The notes beneath the pieces are model-generated. The model did not search any database. It saw only the letters and a program-made list of their open reading frames with translations, and was not told the origin of the DNA. From NCBI GenBank assembly GCA_910589675.1, contig CAJUTO010000016.1, positions 1-36,995 on the forward strand: a DNA stretch of 36,995 nucleotides. Direction: 5' to 3'. Positions 7,050-15,131 of the stretch are shown in pieces. This stretch comes from an uncultured Lactobacillus sp. (GTDB taxonomy: Bacteria; Bacillota; Bacilli; Lactobacillales; Lactobacillaceae). The position numbers were made by a program, and so were the translations under genes. Positions within the stretch are counted from its first letter, which is position 1; each line of letters starts with the position of its first letter.

Positions 7050-8774
7050 CTACTTTCCATTTTCTTCTTGGAACCTAGCAATTGAACTATAGAGAGCATT
7101 ACGTTTCATAAGTTCATCGTTTGTTCCGATATCTTCAATTTTTCCATGATTCATTACAATAATGCGATCTGCATCCTTAATGGAAACGATACGCTGAGAA
7201 ATAATTATCTTAGTGGTTTCTGGCATATCTTTAGCCAAAGAATGACGAATTTCTCGCTCAGTACTGGTATCAACAGCTGAAGTTGAATCATCCAAAATCA
7301 AAATCTTTGGATTCTTCAAAAGCGCACGAGCAATTGTCAACCGTTGCTTTTGACCACCTGAAACGTTATTACCACCTTGTTCAATCATCGTATCGTAGCC
7401 ATCTGGCATTTCACGAATAAAACCATCTGCATGGGCAATCTTAGCTGCTGCAACGATTTGTTCATCAGTTGCATTTTCATTACCCCACTTCAAGTTGTCT
7501 TTAATGGTACCGGAGAATAAGACGTTCTTTTGCAATACCATCGCTACGTTATCACGTAGACTCTTTAAATCATATGACTTAACATTGTGTCCAGCCACCC
7601 GGACTGCACCCGCCGTTACATCGTACAAACGTGGAATCATGGAAACCAGAGTAGATTTAGAAGACCCAGTTTCTCCAATGATACCAATTGTTTCTCCGGG
7701 TTTGATATGTAAATCGATATCATCTAAGGCTAAATGCTTATCGGATGGATCATATTTAAAGCTAACATGATCAAACACCACTTCTCCATTAGTAATGGTC
7801 TTAAGCGGTTTTCTTGGATTTTCAATGGCTGGTTTTTCAGTAATTACGTCAGCGATACGACGACCACTCGCGCCAGAAATAATCAATTGAGTCGCAATCA
7901 TAGCCAAAATGTTCAAACTGAACAAAACAGAGTTGGAATAAGAGAACATTGAAATTAATTGTCCAGTTTGCAAAGTTCCACCAACAATTTCTTTAGCACC
8001 AAACCAGCAAATTGCTAAAGTTGCAATATTAAGTACGGCCATTACAACTAGTGCGTTTAATGAAATAATCTTTTGTGCAGTAGAGAATAGCTTATAAATA
8101 AAACCTGAGGACTTTTCAAATTTCTTAATTTGTGGTTGTTCTTGGACATAAGTCTTAACTTCGCGAATCCCACGTACATTTTCACGCACTACTTGGTTCA
8201 TACGGTCATATCCCTTAAAGATCTTTGGGAAATACGGATAAGCTGATTTAATAATCAAAGCCAAAATGATGACAAAAATCGGTGCAATTACCAAGAAAAT
8301 TAATGATAATCTTGGGCTGATAATTATTGACATAATTACTGACACAATTAACATCATTGGTGCTCTAACCGCAATTCGGATCAAAATCTGATAAGCGGTT
8401 TGAACATTAGTTACGTCAGTAGTTAAACGAGTTACCAAACTTGAACTTGAAAACTTATCAATATTTTCAAAAGAATAATCTTGCATATGATAAAACATAT
8501 CTTTACGCAAGTTAGCCGCAAAACCAGCTGCTGCGTGAGCTGAAACATAGCTGGCGCTTGCACCCAGAATTAACGAAACAATTGTAATTATGAACAAGAT
8601 TAAGCCCCATTTATTAATGTAAGCCATATCTCCTTTCATAATTCCTTTATCAATTAAAATACCAACCAAATACGGAATCAGCATTTCAATTATTACTTCG
8701 CCAATAACAAAAAGTGGTGACAGAAGTGATAATTTTTTATACTGCCGTATTGATTTACTTAGTGTTTTTATCAA
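7050..8774 (-). CDS. ABC exporter subunit with degenerate ATP site (LmrC/EfrA type)
   Basis: This 574-residue half-transporter is the first gene of the exporter pair. It has six membrane spans (residues about 20-300) and an ATPase domain. Walker A is GETGSSKST (367-375), with Ser372 in place of the usual glycine before the lysine. The signature VSGGQ (471-475) is intact. Walker B ends LDD, with Asp496 replacing the catalytic Glu, and the H-loop His is replaced by Gln527 (IISQR). These are the hallmarks of the degenerate half of heterodimeric exporters, and they complement the LSQGQ signature of the partner. The start is TTG at 8774 with an AAGGGGG ribosome-binding site eight bases upstream. 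Confidence 0.9.
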   Translation of the reverse strand: MIKTLSKSIRQYKKLSLLSPLFVIGEVIIEMLIPYLVGILIDKGIMKGDMAYINKWGLILFIITIVSLILGASASYVSAHAAAGFAANLRKDMFYHMQDYSFENIDKFSSSSLVTRLTTDVTNVQTAYQILIRIAVRAPMMLIVSVIMSIIISPRLSLIFLVIAPIFVIILALIIKSAYPYFPKIFKGYDRMNQVVRENVRGIREVKTYVQEQPQIKKFEKSSGFIYKLFSTAQKIISLNALVVMAVLNIATLAICWFGAKEIVGGTLQTGQLISMFSYSNSVLFSLNILAMIATQLIISGASGRRIADVITEKPAIENPRKPLKTITNGEVVFDHVSFKYDPSDKHLALDDIDLHIKPGETIGIIGETGSSKSTLVSMIPRLYDVTAGAVRVAGHNVKSYDLKSLRDNVAMVLQKNVLFSGTIKDNLKWGNENATDEQIVAAAKIAHADGFIREMPDGYDTMIEQGGNNVSGGQKQRLTIARALLKNPKILILDDSTSAVDTSTEREIRHSLAKDMPETTKIIISQRIVSIKDADRIIVMNHGKIEDIGTNDELMKRNALYSSIARFQEENGK

Positions 8775-8812
8775 TTAAAAGCCCCCTTCTTTCTTTATGC
8801 ACACAAATATTA

Positions 8813-8852
8813 AAAAGGATAAATAGGCAAATAACACCTACTTATCCCTTTA
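8813..8852 (-). terminator. Terminator behind the DUF1129 gene
   Basis: On the minus strand AAAGGGATAAGTAGG pairs imperfectly with CCTATTTATCCTTT and is followed by TTT. It closes the segregation/ychF/DUF1129 block before the exporter genes. Confidence 0.7.
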
Positions 8853-8894
8853 CATCACTATTTAGACTATACCAATTCCATTAATTAAGCAACT

Positions 8895-9680
8895 TTATTT
8901 CTGTCTTGGTGCAGGAGCAAAAGTTGAGCCTGTAATATCATAATGGCGTCTAAAGAGCCAGCGTATACCATAAGCAATGGCTGCAATAATGATATCTACG
9001 ACTCCTGGTAGAGTTGGGTTAATTACTCGAATACCTGGAAGAGTAATTATCCATAACCAGATAAACAAAGCAATCAACAATCCTAGCATCCCTAAAATTG
9101 CTTTCCCCCAGGATACCCGGGTCTTGCCTTGGCCTTTACCAGGAACAACCCAATCATTGTACTTAGCCATATAGATCCCCATTAACACCCCAACACTAAC
9201 TAAAGTTAGGATTCCAGTTTGAGGGTTGTCTTTTTGACCACTGCTTTGAAACATTTCAAGTACACCAAATGCCCCAACGAAGAATACTAAGTAAAGAAGG
9301 GCACTATCAATTGCTCTTTGCCAAAATGGGTGAACTACAGGCTTTTTGTTCTTAGGACTAAGCATATCCATGGCTTTAATCTTAGGGGATGCCATGTAAA
9401 GTCCATTAGCTGGTTGACCATGACGTTGAGCAACGATGATTTCGGGCAAAAGTTCATTTACCTTACTTTCTGCTTCTTCCAAGGTCATTTTACCCTGAGC
9501 TTGAAGTTCTTTTTGAAGACGAAAAACATAGTCAGAATTCTTATTACTGAGAAGTTTTCTTAATTCAGCAGGTGACTTAGTTTTTAATTCGTCATCCTTA
9601 TTTTGACTCTCAGTTTGATTTTTAAGTTTTTCTTGTTTAGATTGATTAATTTTTGCAGTATTATTCTTCTCTTCTGCCAT
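8895..9680 (-). CDS. DUF1129-family membrane protein
   Basis: The 261-residue protein has a charged, lysine- and glutamine-rich N-terminus (1-50), a helical soluble stretch (50-120) and about five hydrophobic segments from residue 125 onward, near 125-145, 157-172, 192-215 and 222-243. It matches the DUF1129 family, found widely in lactobacilli, whose function is unknown. The start is ATG at 9680 behind AGGGGG. It directly follows ychF (8 bases) and shares its transcript, a neighbourhood I recall as conserved in the genus. Confidence 0.82.
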   Translation of the reverse strand: MAEEKNNTAKINQSKQEKLKNQTESQNKDDELKTKSPAELRKLLSNKNSDYVFRLQKELQAQGKMTLEEAESKVNELLPEIIVAQRHGQPANGLYMASPKIKAMDMLSPKNKKPVVHPFWQRAIDSALLYLVFFVGAFGVLEMFQSSGQKDNPQTGILTLVSVGVLMGIYMAKYNDWVVPGKGQGKTRVSWGKAILGMLGLLIALFIWLWIITLPGIRVINPTLPGVVDIIIAAIAYGIRWLFRRHYDITGSTFAPAPRQK

Positions 9681-9688
9681 TTTTCCCC

Positions 9689-10789
9689 CTAGACATTAAA
9701 TCTAAATTCAATAATGTCACCGTCTTCAACAACATAATCTTTACCTTCAAGACGAAGTCGACCAGCTTCCTTAACCTTTTGCATAGTTTCAAGTTTGTTC
9801 AAATCATCAAATGATACAACTTCGGCACGAATAAATCCACGTTCAAAGTCAGAGTGAATAACACCAGCAACTTGTGGAGCTTTCATTCCTTCGTGGAAAG
9901 TCCAAGCACGAGTTTCTGGACCACCAGCAGTAAAGAATGTACGAAGACCCAAAATATGGTAGGCAGCCTTAATCAAACGATCAAGTCCAGATTCTTCCAC
10001 GCCTTCCATTTCAAGAAATTCTTTTCTTTCATCTTCATCCATAGCAGCAATTTCTTCTTCAGTGGCTGCACTAATTCCTAAAGCTTCTGCATTTTCACTT
10101 TCCGCATGCTTCTTAACGATTTGGTAGTATTTATCGCTTTCTGGATCTGCCATTGAACTTTCTGCAATGTTAGCTACATAAATAACTGGCTTAGAAGTTA
10201 AAAGGAAAAGACCCTTAACAATCTTTTGCTCATCCTTGTTAAAGTCAATTGAACGAGCAGCATTTCCTTCTTCTAAAACTGGCTTAAGCTTTTCAAGTAC
10301 AGCCATTTCAGCCTTAGCTTCCTTATCACCTTGTTGAGCAACTTTCTTAACTTTATTGATACGACGGTTAACTGCATCAAGGTCTGCAATTGCAAGTTCC
10401 AAATTAATAGTATTGATATCTTCTTCTGGATCAACCTTACCAGTAACTGAAGTAATGTTGTCATCATCAAAAGCACGTACTACGTGAACAATCGCATCGG
10501 TTTGACGAATATTTTCAAGGAACTTGTTACCAAGACCTTCACCCTTGGAAGCACCCTTAACAAGTCCAGCAATATCCGTAAATTCAAAAGTAGTATGAAC
10601 AATCTTCTTAGCAGGAATTAATTCTTGAATTCGAGCAAGACGCTTATCTGGTACTTCCACCATTCCTACGTTTGGTTCAATGGTTGCGAATGGGTAATTA
10701 GCCATTTCCGCACCAGCTTTTGTAATCGCGTTAAATAAAGTTGACTTACCAACATTTGGTAAACCTACAATCCCAGCAGTTAGTGACAT
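9689..10789 (-). CDS. ychF: Ribosome-associated ATPase YchF
   Basis: The 366-residue Obg-family P-loop protein is full length. It shows G1 GLPNVGKST (8-16), the NYPFATIEPN switch (31-40), FTDIAGLVKGASKGEGLG, and NIAE in place of the GTP-specific NKxD, which is the known reason that YchF prefers ATP. The coiled-coil insert spans about 130-200 and the TGS domain fills the last ~85 residues. It acts in the cytoplasm with ribosomes and in stress control. ATG at 10789 follows a GAGGA ribosome-binding site. It lies downstream of parAB and the DUF951 gene, as in many Firmicutes. Confidence 0.95.
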   Translation of the reverse strand: MSLTAGIVGLPNVGKSTLFNAITKAGAEMANYPFATIEPNVGMVEVPDKRLARIQELIPAKKIVHTTFEFTDIAGLVKGASKGEGLGNKFLENIRQTDAIVHVVRAFDDDNITSVTGKVDPEEDINTINLELAIADLDAVNRRINKVKKVAQQGDKEAKAEMAVLEKLKPVLEEGNAARSIDFNKDEQKIVKGLFLLTSKPVIYVANIAESSMADPESDKYYQIVKKHAESENAEALGISAATEEEIAAMDEDERKEFLEMEGVEESGLDRLIKAAYHILGLRTFFTAGGPETRAWTFHEGMKAPQVAGVIHSDFERGFIRAEVVSFDDLNKLETMQKVKEAGRLRLEGKDYVVEDGDIIEFRFNV

Positions 10790-10827
10790 TTTTATCCTCT
10801 TTTTCTTTTATATATTTGTTACCTTTT

Positions 10828-11094
10828 TTATTTTAGTAAATTTGGGCGTGCAATGCGATCCTTTGGCAAATAATATTCCTTTTTTGCATTGATCGGATCA
10901 TTAGCCTTAGTTAAAACCTTCTTGAGCTTTTTAGTAAATTCAGCTCTTGGCATCATAATTGTACGACTACATCCCATACATCTTAAACGAATATCAGCAC
11001 CCATGCGAACAATCTCCCAATCATTGGTTTGACAAGCATGAGGCTTCTTCATTTGTACGGTATCGCCTAAATCATATGAATCATTTTTAATCAT
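10828..11094 (-). CDS. DUF951 protein (YyzM-like)
   Basis: The 88-residue basic protein has the DUF951 pattern: YDLGDTVQMKKPHAC, then RMGADIRLRCMGCSRTIMMPR, with a CxxC-type pair (RCMGC) and a third cysteine at PHAC. Family members are small, uncharacterised and sit next to parB/ychF in Firmicutes. I chose ATG at 11094: the AGGGG ribosome-binding site is nine bases upstream of it, while the in-frame TTG at 11103 directly abuts that site and cannot use it. The ATG overlaps the parB stop codon, so translation is probably coupled. It may bind RNA or metal, but this is only a guess from the cysteines and basic charge. Confidence 0.88.
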   Translation of the reverse strand: MIKNDSYDLGDTVQMKKPHACQTNDWEIVRMGADIRLRCMGCSRTIMMPRAEFTKKLKKVLTKANDPINAKKEYYLPKDRIARPNLLK

Positions 11095-11971
11095 CGAGAT
11101 CAACCCCTAAAATGTTAAGGATTCGGTTCAATTCTTCAGTTGAAGCAAAATCAATTGAAAGGTGTCCCTTACCCTTTTTATTTTCAGAAATATTGACAGT
11201 TGAACCAAACTTATTAGCTAATTGACTTTCGCTAGCTCTAATAAAAGCAGATTTTTTAGCTGGCTTTTTTTGTGCCTTTTTAGCATTTAACTTAGCCACT
11301 AAGGCCTCCACTTTTCTAACTGGCATTTCTTCGCGCACAACGCGTTTTGCCACATCATCGATACGGCTCTTATCTTTTAAACCAAGTAAAGTTCTAGCTT
11401 GTCCCATGGAAAGATCTCCGTGTTGAAGCAAACGTTTAGTCTTACTTGGAAGCGTCAATAAACGTAAGTAATTAGCAATATAAGGACGAGACTTACCCAT
11501 TCTCTTAGAAACTTCTTCTTGAGTTAAACCAAGATTCTTTTGAAGCATATCATAAGCTTGAGCTTCTTCTAATGGAGTTAGATCTTCTCGTTGTAAGTTT
11601 TCTAAGACAGCAACTTCCATCATTTCGCTTTCATCAAACTTGCGAATGATAGCAGGGATAGTTTCTTTTTTAGCAAGCTTAGATGCTCTAAAGCGGCGCT
11701 CACCAGCAATAATTTCATAGCCATTGACAGATTTGCGGACGATAATTGGCTGAAAGACACCATTTTCTTTGATGGAATCAGATAATTCTTTCAAGCTCTT
11801 ATCATCAAAAGTCTTTCTGGGTTGATATGGATTGGGGCGAATTTCACTTAAATTGAGTTCTTGAATTTCCTCAGCTTGTTCAACTTGGGGTTCGTCTTCA
11901 AACAAAGCTTCAATTCCGCGACCTAAGCCACCCTTTTTTCTTGGTTCGTTATTTCTTGAGTCTCTTACCAT
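11087..11971 (-). CDS. parB: Chromosome partitioning protein ParB (Spo0J)
   Basis: The 294-residue CTP-dependent DNA clamp loads at parS sites for chromosome segregation. The N-terminus has the ParA-contact motif (KGGLGRGIEALF, 13-24). The CTPase region shows RPNPYQPRKTF and GERRFRA, followed by the HTH LTQEEVSKRMGKSRPYIANYLRLL and a lysine-rich linker before the dimerisation tail. ATG at 11971 lies inside the end of parA (23 bases overlap), implying coupling. It differs from the related Noc protein two genes upstream, which lacks the GLGRGIEALF motif. No perfect parS was found in the window. Confidence 0.95.
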   Translation of the reverse strand: MVRDSRNNEPRKKGGLGRGIEALFEDEPQVEQAEEIQELNLSEIRPNPYQPRKTFDDKSLKELSDSIKENGVFQPIIVRKSVNGYEIIAGERRFRASKLAKKETIPAIIRKFDESEMMEVAVLENLQREDLTPLEEAQAYDMLQKNLGLTQEEVSKRMGKSRPYIANYLRLLTLPSKTKRLLQHGDLSMGQARTLLGLKDKSRIDDVAKRVVREEMPVRKVEALVAKLNAKKAQKKPAKKSAFIRASESQLANKFGSTVNISENKKGKGHLSIDFASTEELNRILNILGVDLDD

Positions 11972-12728
11972 GAGCCTTTAAAACCTCTTTTGCTAAATCA
12001 TCATAAACCTTGGCACCACGTGAACGAGGAGCATATTCAGTAATTGGCTGTCCATAACTTGGAGCTTCGGCCAATTTAGTAATCCTAGGAATAATAGTCT
12101 TATAGACCTTTTTGTTAAAGTAAGATTGAACTTCTTTAACTACTTCAGCTCCCAGATTAGTTCGAGCATCAAGCATTGTGAGCAATACTCCTTCAACTCC
12201 TAAATCCTTATTGAAGTGCTTTTGCACCAACCTAATAGTATTTAAAAGTTGACTTAATCCTTCCATGGCATAATATTCACTTTGAACAGGAATCAAAATT
12301 GAATCAGATGCAGTAAAAGCATTAATTGAAAGCTGTCCCAAAGACGGAGGACAATCCACAAAAATAAAATCATAGTCATCGTTCACTGTATCTATAGCTG
12401 ATTTTAGTCTAGTTTCACGTGCCATCATACTAATCAATTCAGTTTCCGCCCCAGACAAGTTAATCGTTGCTGGAACAATATCCAACTTTTTAGTTGAAGT
12501 ATGGTGAATAGTTTCTTTTAGAGGGACTTCATCAATTAAAACATTGTAAATGTCCTGGTCAATCTCTGATTTTTCGATTCCTAAACCAGAAGTAGCGTTT
12601 CCTTGAGGGTCAATATCAACAATTAAAACGCGATAACCACGGTCGGCAATTGAAGCTGCTAAATTAATGGTAGTGGTAGTTTTACCAACACCACCTTTTT
12701 GGTTAGCAACTGAAATTACATTTACCAT
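11949..12728 (-). CDS. parA: Chromosome partitioning ATPase ParA (Soj)
   Basis: The 259-residue ParA/MinD-type ATPase has the deviant Walker A KGGVGKTTTTINLA (11-24), Walker A' DIDPQGNATSGLG (40-52) and Walker B FIFVDCPPSLG. Length and motifs match chromosomal Soj proteins rather than plasmid ParA with an N-terminal HTH. It binds DNA as an ATP dimer and is controlled by ParB; in Bacillus it also influences DnaA. The gene begins 14 bases behind noc and overlaps parB, so noc-parA-parB form one operon. Confidence 0.95.
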   Translation of the reverse strand: MVNVISVANQKGGVGKTTTTINLAASIADRGYRVLIVDIDPQGNATSGLGIEKSEIDQDIYNVLIDEVPLKETIHHTSTKKLDIVPATINLSGAETELISMMARETRLKSAIDTVNDDYDFIFVDCPPSLGQLSINAFTASDSILIPVQSEYYAMEGLSQLLNTIRLVQKHFNKDLGVEGVLLTMLDARTNLGAEVVKEVQSYFNKKVYKTIIPRITKLAEAPSYGQPITEYAPRSRGAKVYDDLAKEVLKAHGKRLKK

Positions 12729-12742
12729 CTATGTCTCCCCTC

Positions 12743-13588
12743 CTATTTTCTTTTCATTTCAATTGTAATGCGGTAATCATCTGGATTATTATTTTCCTTT
12801 ACCTTAACTTCAATTCCAGATTCTTCAGCAAGCTTAACAGCGCGTTTAATAGTGTTAATTTGAACTTTTAAGTCCTTAGGCATCTTATTAACTACACGCT
12901 TCTTTGATTCTGATTTTCCTTGCTTTTTAGCTTTCTTAGTTTTTGGATTAAAGTATCCATCTACATCTTTAACAATAGCTTCAGTTTCTTTAACATTTAA
13001 TCCCTTAGCTAAAACTTCATTAAGAACTTTTTCTTGCGTCTTTTCATCAAGACCAACCAAGGCACGACCATGACGAGCTGAAATATTGCCATCGATTAAA
13101 GATGCTTGAACCTTTGGAGTAAGTTTAAGCAAACGCAACTTATTAGCAACGTAAGATTGAGACTTACCCATTTCCTTAGCTAAAGCAGTTTGAGTTAAAT
13201 CATTGAGTTTCATCAAATTCTTGTATGCTTGAGCTTCATCAATTGGGTTCAAGTTTTCTCTTTGTAAGTTTTCAATTACAGCAAGAGAAGCAGCTTGATC
13301 GTCATCCATTTCTTTAACAATAGCTGGAATAGTTTCCCAACCTAAACTTTGAGCAGCCCGATAACGACGTTCACCAGCAATAATTTCATAACCATTATCA
13401 GATTCTCTAACCACAATTGGTTGAAGCAACCCTTCTTTATCCAAGGTTTGAGCCAACTCACTGATTGATTCCTCGGAGAATTGATGTCTTGGTTGATATT
13501 GATTTGGTTCAATTTTATCTAAAGCTAAATCCTGAATTTGTTTATTTTTTGGGACTTCATCACGATGTCCAAAAGAAAAGAATGCCAT
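12743..13588 (-). CDS. noc: Nucleoid occlusion protein Noc (ParB family)
   Basis: The 281-residue ParB paralogue sits between rsmG and parA, the standard position of noc in Firmicutes. It begins MAFFSFG, a short hydrophobic N-terminus like the membrane-targeting helix of Bacillus Noc. Then follow DKIEPNQYQPRHQF, the CTPase motif GERRYRA, and the HTH LTQTALAKEMGKSQSYVANKLRLL. It lacks the ParA-contact motif of ParB. I chose ATG at 13588, because the GGAGGAG ribosome-binding site (13595-13601) would lie within the coding region if the in-frame TTG at 13603 were used. In Bacillus, Noc binds its own sites and blocks Z-ring assembly over the nucleoid. Confidence 0.9.
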   Translation of the reverse strand: MAFFSFGHRDEVPKNKQIQDLALDKIEPNQYQPRHQFSEESISELAQTLDKEGLLQPIVVRESDNGYEIIAGERRYRAAQSLGWETIPAIVKEMDDDQAASLAVIENLQRENLNPIDEAQAYKNLMKLNDLTQTALAKEMGKSQSYVANKLRLLKLTPKVQASLIDGNISARHGRALVGLDEKTQEKVLNEVLAKGLNVKETEAIVKDVDGYFNPKTKKAKKQGKSESKKRVVNKMPKDLKVQINTIKRAVKLAEESGIEVKVKENNNPDDYRITIEMKRK

Positions 13589-13611
13589 AATAATCTCCTC
13601 CAATACTATTT

Positions 13612-14334
13612 TTACTTAATTGGTTTCTTTCTTGGTGTACCAGCTTGACGTGGATATTTTTTAGGGGTGTTTTTGATTTTTTTAATCAAAACTAAAGTCC
13701 GCTCTTCGTCACTATTTGGCAAAGTAAGCTCCTTATCTTTGATCAATTTTCCACCAAGCACACTGAGAGCTTTTTGACCTGTTTTGAGTTCATCTTCAGC
13801 CTTCGGCCCCTTCAAAGCAATAAAATATCCGTCTTTTTTTACAAGAGGTAAGCAATATTCACTCAAAACTGTCATATTTGCTACCGCACGCGCTGTTACA
13901 AGATCAAACTTTTCACGATACTTACTGTTTTGACCTACATCTTCAGCACGACCATGGACTAACTCCACATCACTTAGGCCCAGCTTTTCAACTAATCCTT
14001 TCAAAAAAGTCAGTCTCTTGGCTAAGGAATCTACAATAGTGATCTTCAAACTTGGCATAATAATCTTAATGGGAATAGATGGGAAGCCTGCGCCCGCTCC
14101 AACATCACAAAGAGTCATGTTCTCTTTAAATACATCCCCAAATTCAAATAAAGGCGTAATACTGTCGTAAAAGTGTTTTAAATAAACATCTTTTTCTTCA
14201 GTAATGCGCGTAAGGTTAACATGCTTATTAGTTTCAATTAAATCCTCAAAATATAATTGAAACTGCTTTTTTTGTTTTTCAGTTAGATCAATGTTATGTT
14301 TTGACAATTCTTCAATAAATTTATCAGGATTCAT
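13612..14334 (-). CDS. rsmG: 16S rRNA (guanine-527 N7) methyltransferase RsmG (GidB)
   Basis: The 240-residue SAM-dependent methyltransferase modifies G527 of 16S rRNA. The SAM loop reads [16 protein letters not shown] (residues about 74-89), with FPS where FPG is usual, followed by [14 protein letters not shown] and the acidic VHGRAEDV. The C-terminal 20 residues are basic. ATG at 14334 has a GGGTGA ribosome-binding site that lies in an inverted repeat (see 14335-14360). It heads the rsmG-noc-parA-parB-DUF951-ychF run, which in Bacillus lies close to oriC. Here the usual mnmE-mnmG neighbours are absent and cvpA is divergent. Confidence 0.93.
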   Translation of the reverse strand: MNPDKFIEELSKHNIDLTEKQKKQFQLYFEDLIETNKHVNLTRITEEKDVYLKHFYDSITPLFEFGDVFKENMTLCDVGAGAGFPSIPIKIIMPSLKITIVDSLAKRLTFLKGLVEKLGLSDVELVHGRAEDVGQNSKYREKFDLVTARAVANMTVLSEYCLPLVKKDGYFIALKGPKAEDELKTGQKALSVLGGKLIKDKELTLPNSDEERTLVLIKKIKNTPKKYPRQAGTPRKKPIK

Positions 14335-14360
14335 TTTTCACCCGTGAAACCGTGTTTCAC
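14335..14360. repeat. Overlapping inverted repeats, parS-like half-sites
   Basis: Three heptamers alternate in orientation: TTTTCAC (14335-14341), GTGAAAC (14344-14350) and GTTTCAC (14354-14360). They form two overlapping dyads, with 2- and 3-base centres, directly upstream of the rsmG ATG. The arms match halves of the parS consensus TGTTTCACGTGAAACA, but the spacing is wrong for a true parS. A fourth copy, GTTTCAC, is at 14447-14453. In the rsmG mRNA, GTGAAAC and GTTTCAC can also fold as a hairpin just before the ribosome-binding site. Confidence 0.6.
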
Positions 14361-14467
14361 ACTTTCTAAATTTAACACTTTTTCAGCCCTCAATGAAGGC
14401 TAGTTCATTAAGTACAATTATGAATTATTTTTCATAAATCGTCAAAGTTTCACAGCCAAAAATAAGG

Positions 14468-14473
14468 TATAAT
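14468..14473 (+). promoter_or_regulatory. -10 box for cvpA
   Basis: TATAAT lies 24 bases upstream of the cvpA ATG, giving a very short leader that still includes the AAGGAAGG ribosome-binding site. No clear -35 is seen; the GTTTCAC heptamer lies where one would be. Confidence 0.45.
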
Positions 14474-14497
14474 TTTGTGAAAAGGAAGGTTGAAAAT

Positions 14498-15034
14498 ATG
14501 ATAGTTACTCTTATTGTTTTGTTGTATTTAGCCTATAGAGCTTATATGGGCTATAAAACTGGCTTTACGCGCTATATCATTAATTTGATTTTTAGTGCGC
14601 TGGTATTTATGATTGCGATTTTTACCCAAAATCCATTGGGCAACTGGCTATATTCTGAAATCACAGGTCATCAAATCCAAACCAATTTAACTGTGGAAAC
14701 TAATTTGATGATTTTCAGATTTATTGCCTTCTTTATTGTTTTATTTGTCGGTAGAGAAATAGTTAAAATTTTCAAATCATGGCTACCAAGTCAAAATCCT
14801 CACGCTACAAGTGTGGGAAGTATGCTAAACGGAGTTTTAGGAGCTATTGCATCCCTAATTGCTGGCTACTTTTTAGTATACGTAGTATTATCAATGTTTA
14901 ATGCAATTCAGAATCCATGGTTTTTACAACAAACTGTGGATTCTCCAATCTTACGCTTTATTATCTATAACACTCCCGGACTGTCTAACGGTATCTTTAA
15001 CAGTGTATTTAGTATTGGAAAGACCGTCGGATAA
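14498..15034 (+). CDS. CvpA-family membrane protein
   Basis: The 178-residue protein has four to five hydrophobic segments (about residues 1-15, 21-40, 62-84, 102-128 and perhaps 140-160) with a pattern typical of CvpA/colicin V production-type proteins: LLYLAYRAYMGYKTGF at the start and the GSMLNGVLGAIASLIAGYFLVY segment. The molecular function of the family is unknown, though it is linked to the envelope. I use ATG at 14498; the in-frame GTG at 14477 precedes the AAGGAAGG ribosome-binding site and would overlap the -10 box. It is divergent from rsmG and followed after 97 bases by the ExoIII-like gene, with no terminator between. Confidence 0.8.
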   Translation: MIVTLIVLLYLAYRAYMGYKTGFTRYIINLIFSALVFMIAIFTQNPLGNWLYSEITGHQIQTNLTVETNLMIFRFIAFFIVLFVGREIVKIFKSWLPSQNPHATSVGSMLNGVLGAIASLIAGYFLVYVVLSMFNAIQNPWFLQQTVDSPILRFIIYNTPGLSNGIFNSVFSIGKTVG

Positions 15035-15131
15035 AATTACGGAATCAGATTCGAAATATTTAAAACTTTGAACTATAACTTGTACAATAAAAATTGAAAT
15101 AGGATAAAGTTTTAAAGAAAGAAGAATCGTT

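Noticed and set aside
11998-12018. CACGTG-centred site near the parA end as another parS
   Set aside because: Only the central hexamer and a few bases match; such hexamers occur by chance.
12411-12426. parS-like GTTTCACGTG inside parA
   Set aside because: Only 11 of 16 bases match the consensus, the right arm is lost, and the bases are needed for the coding frame.
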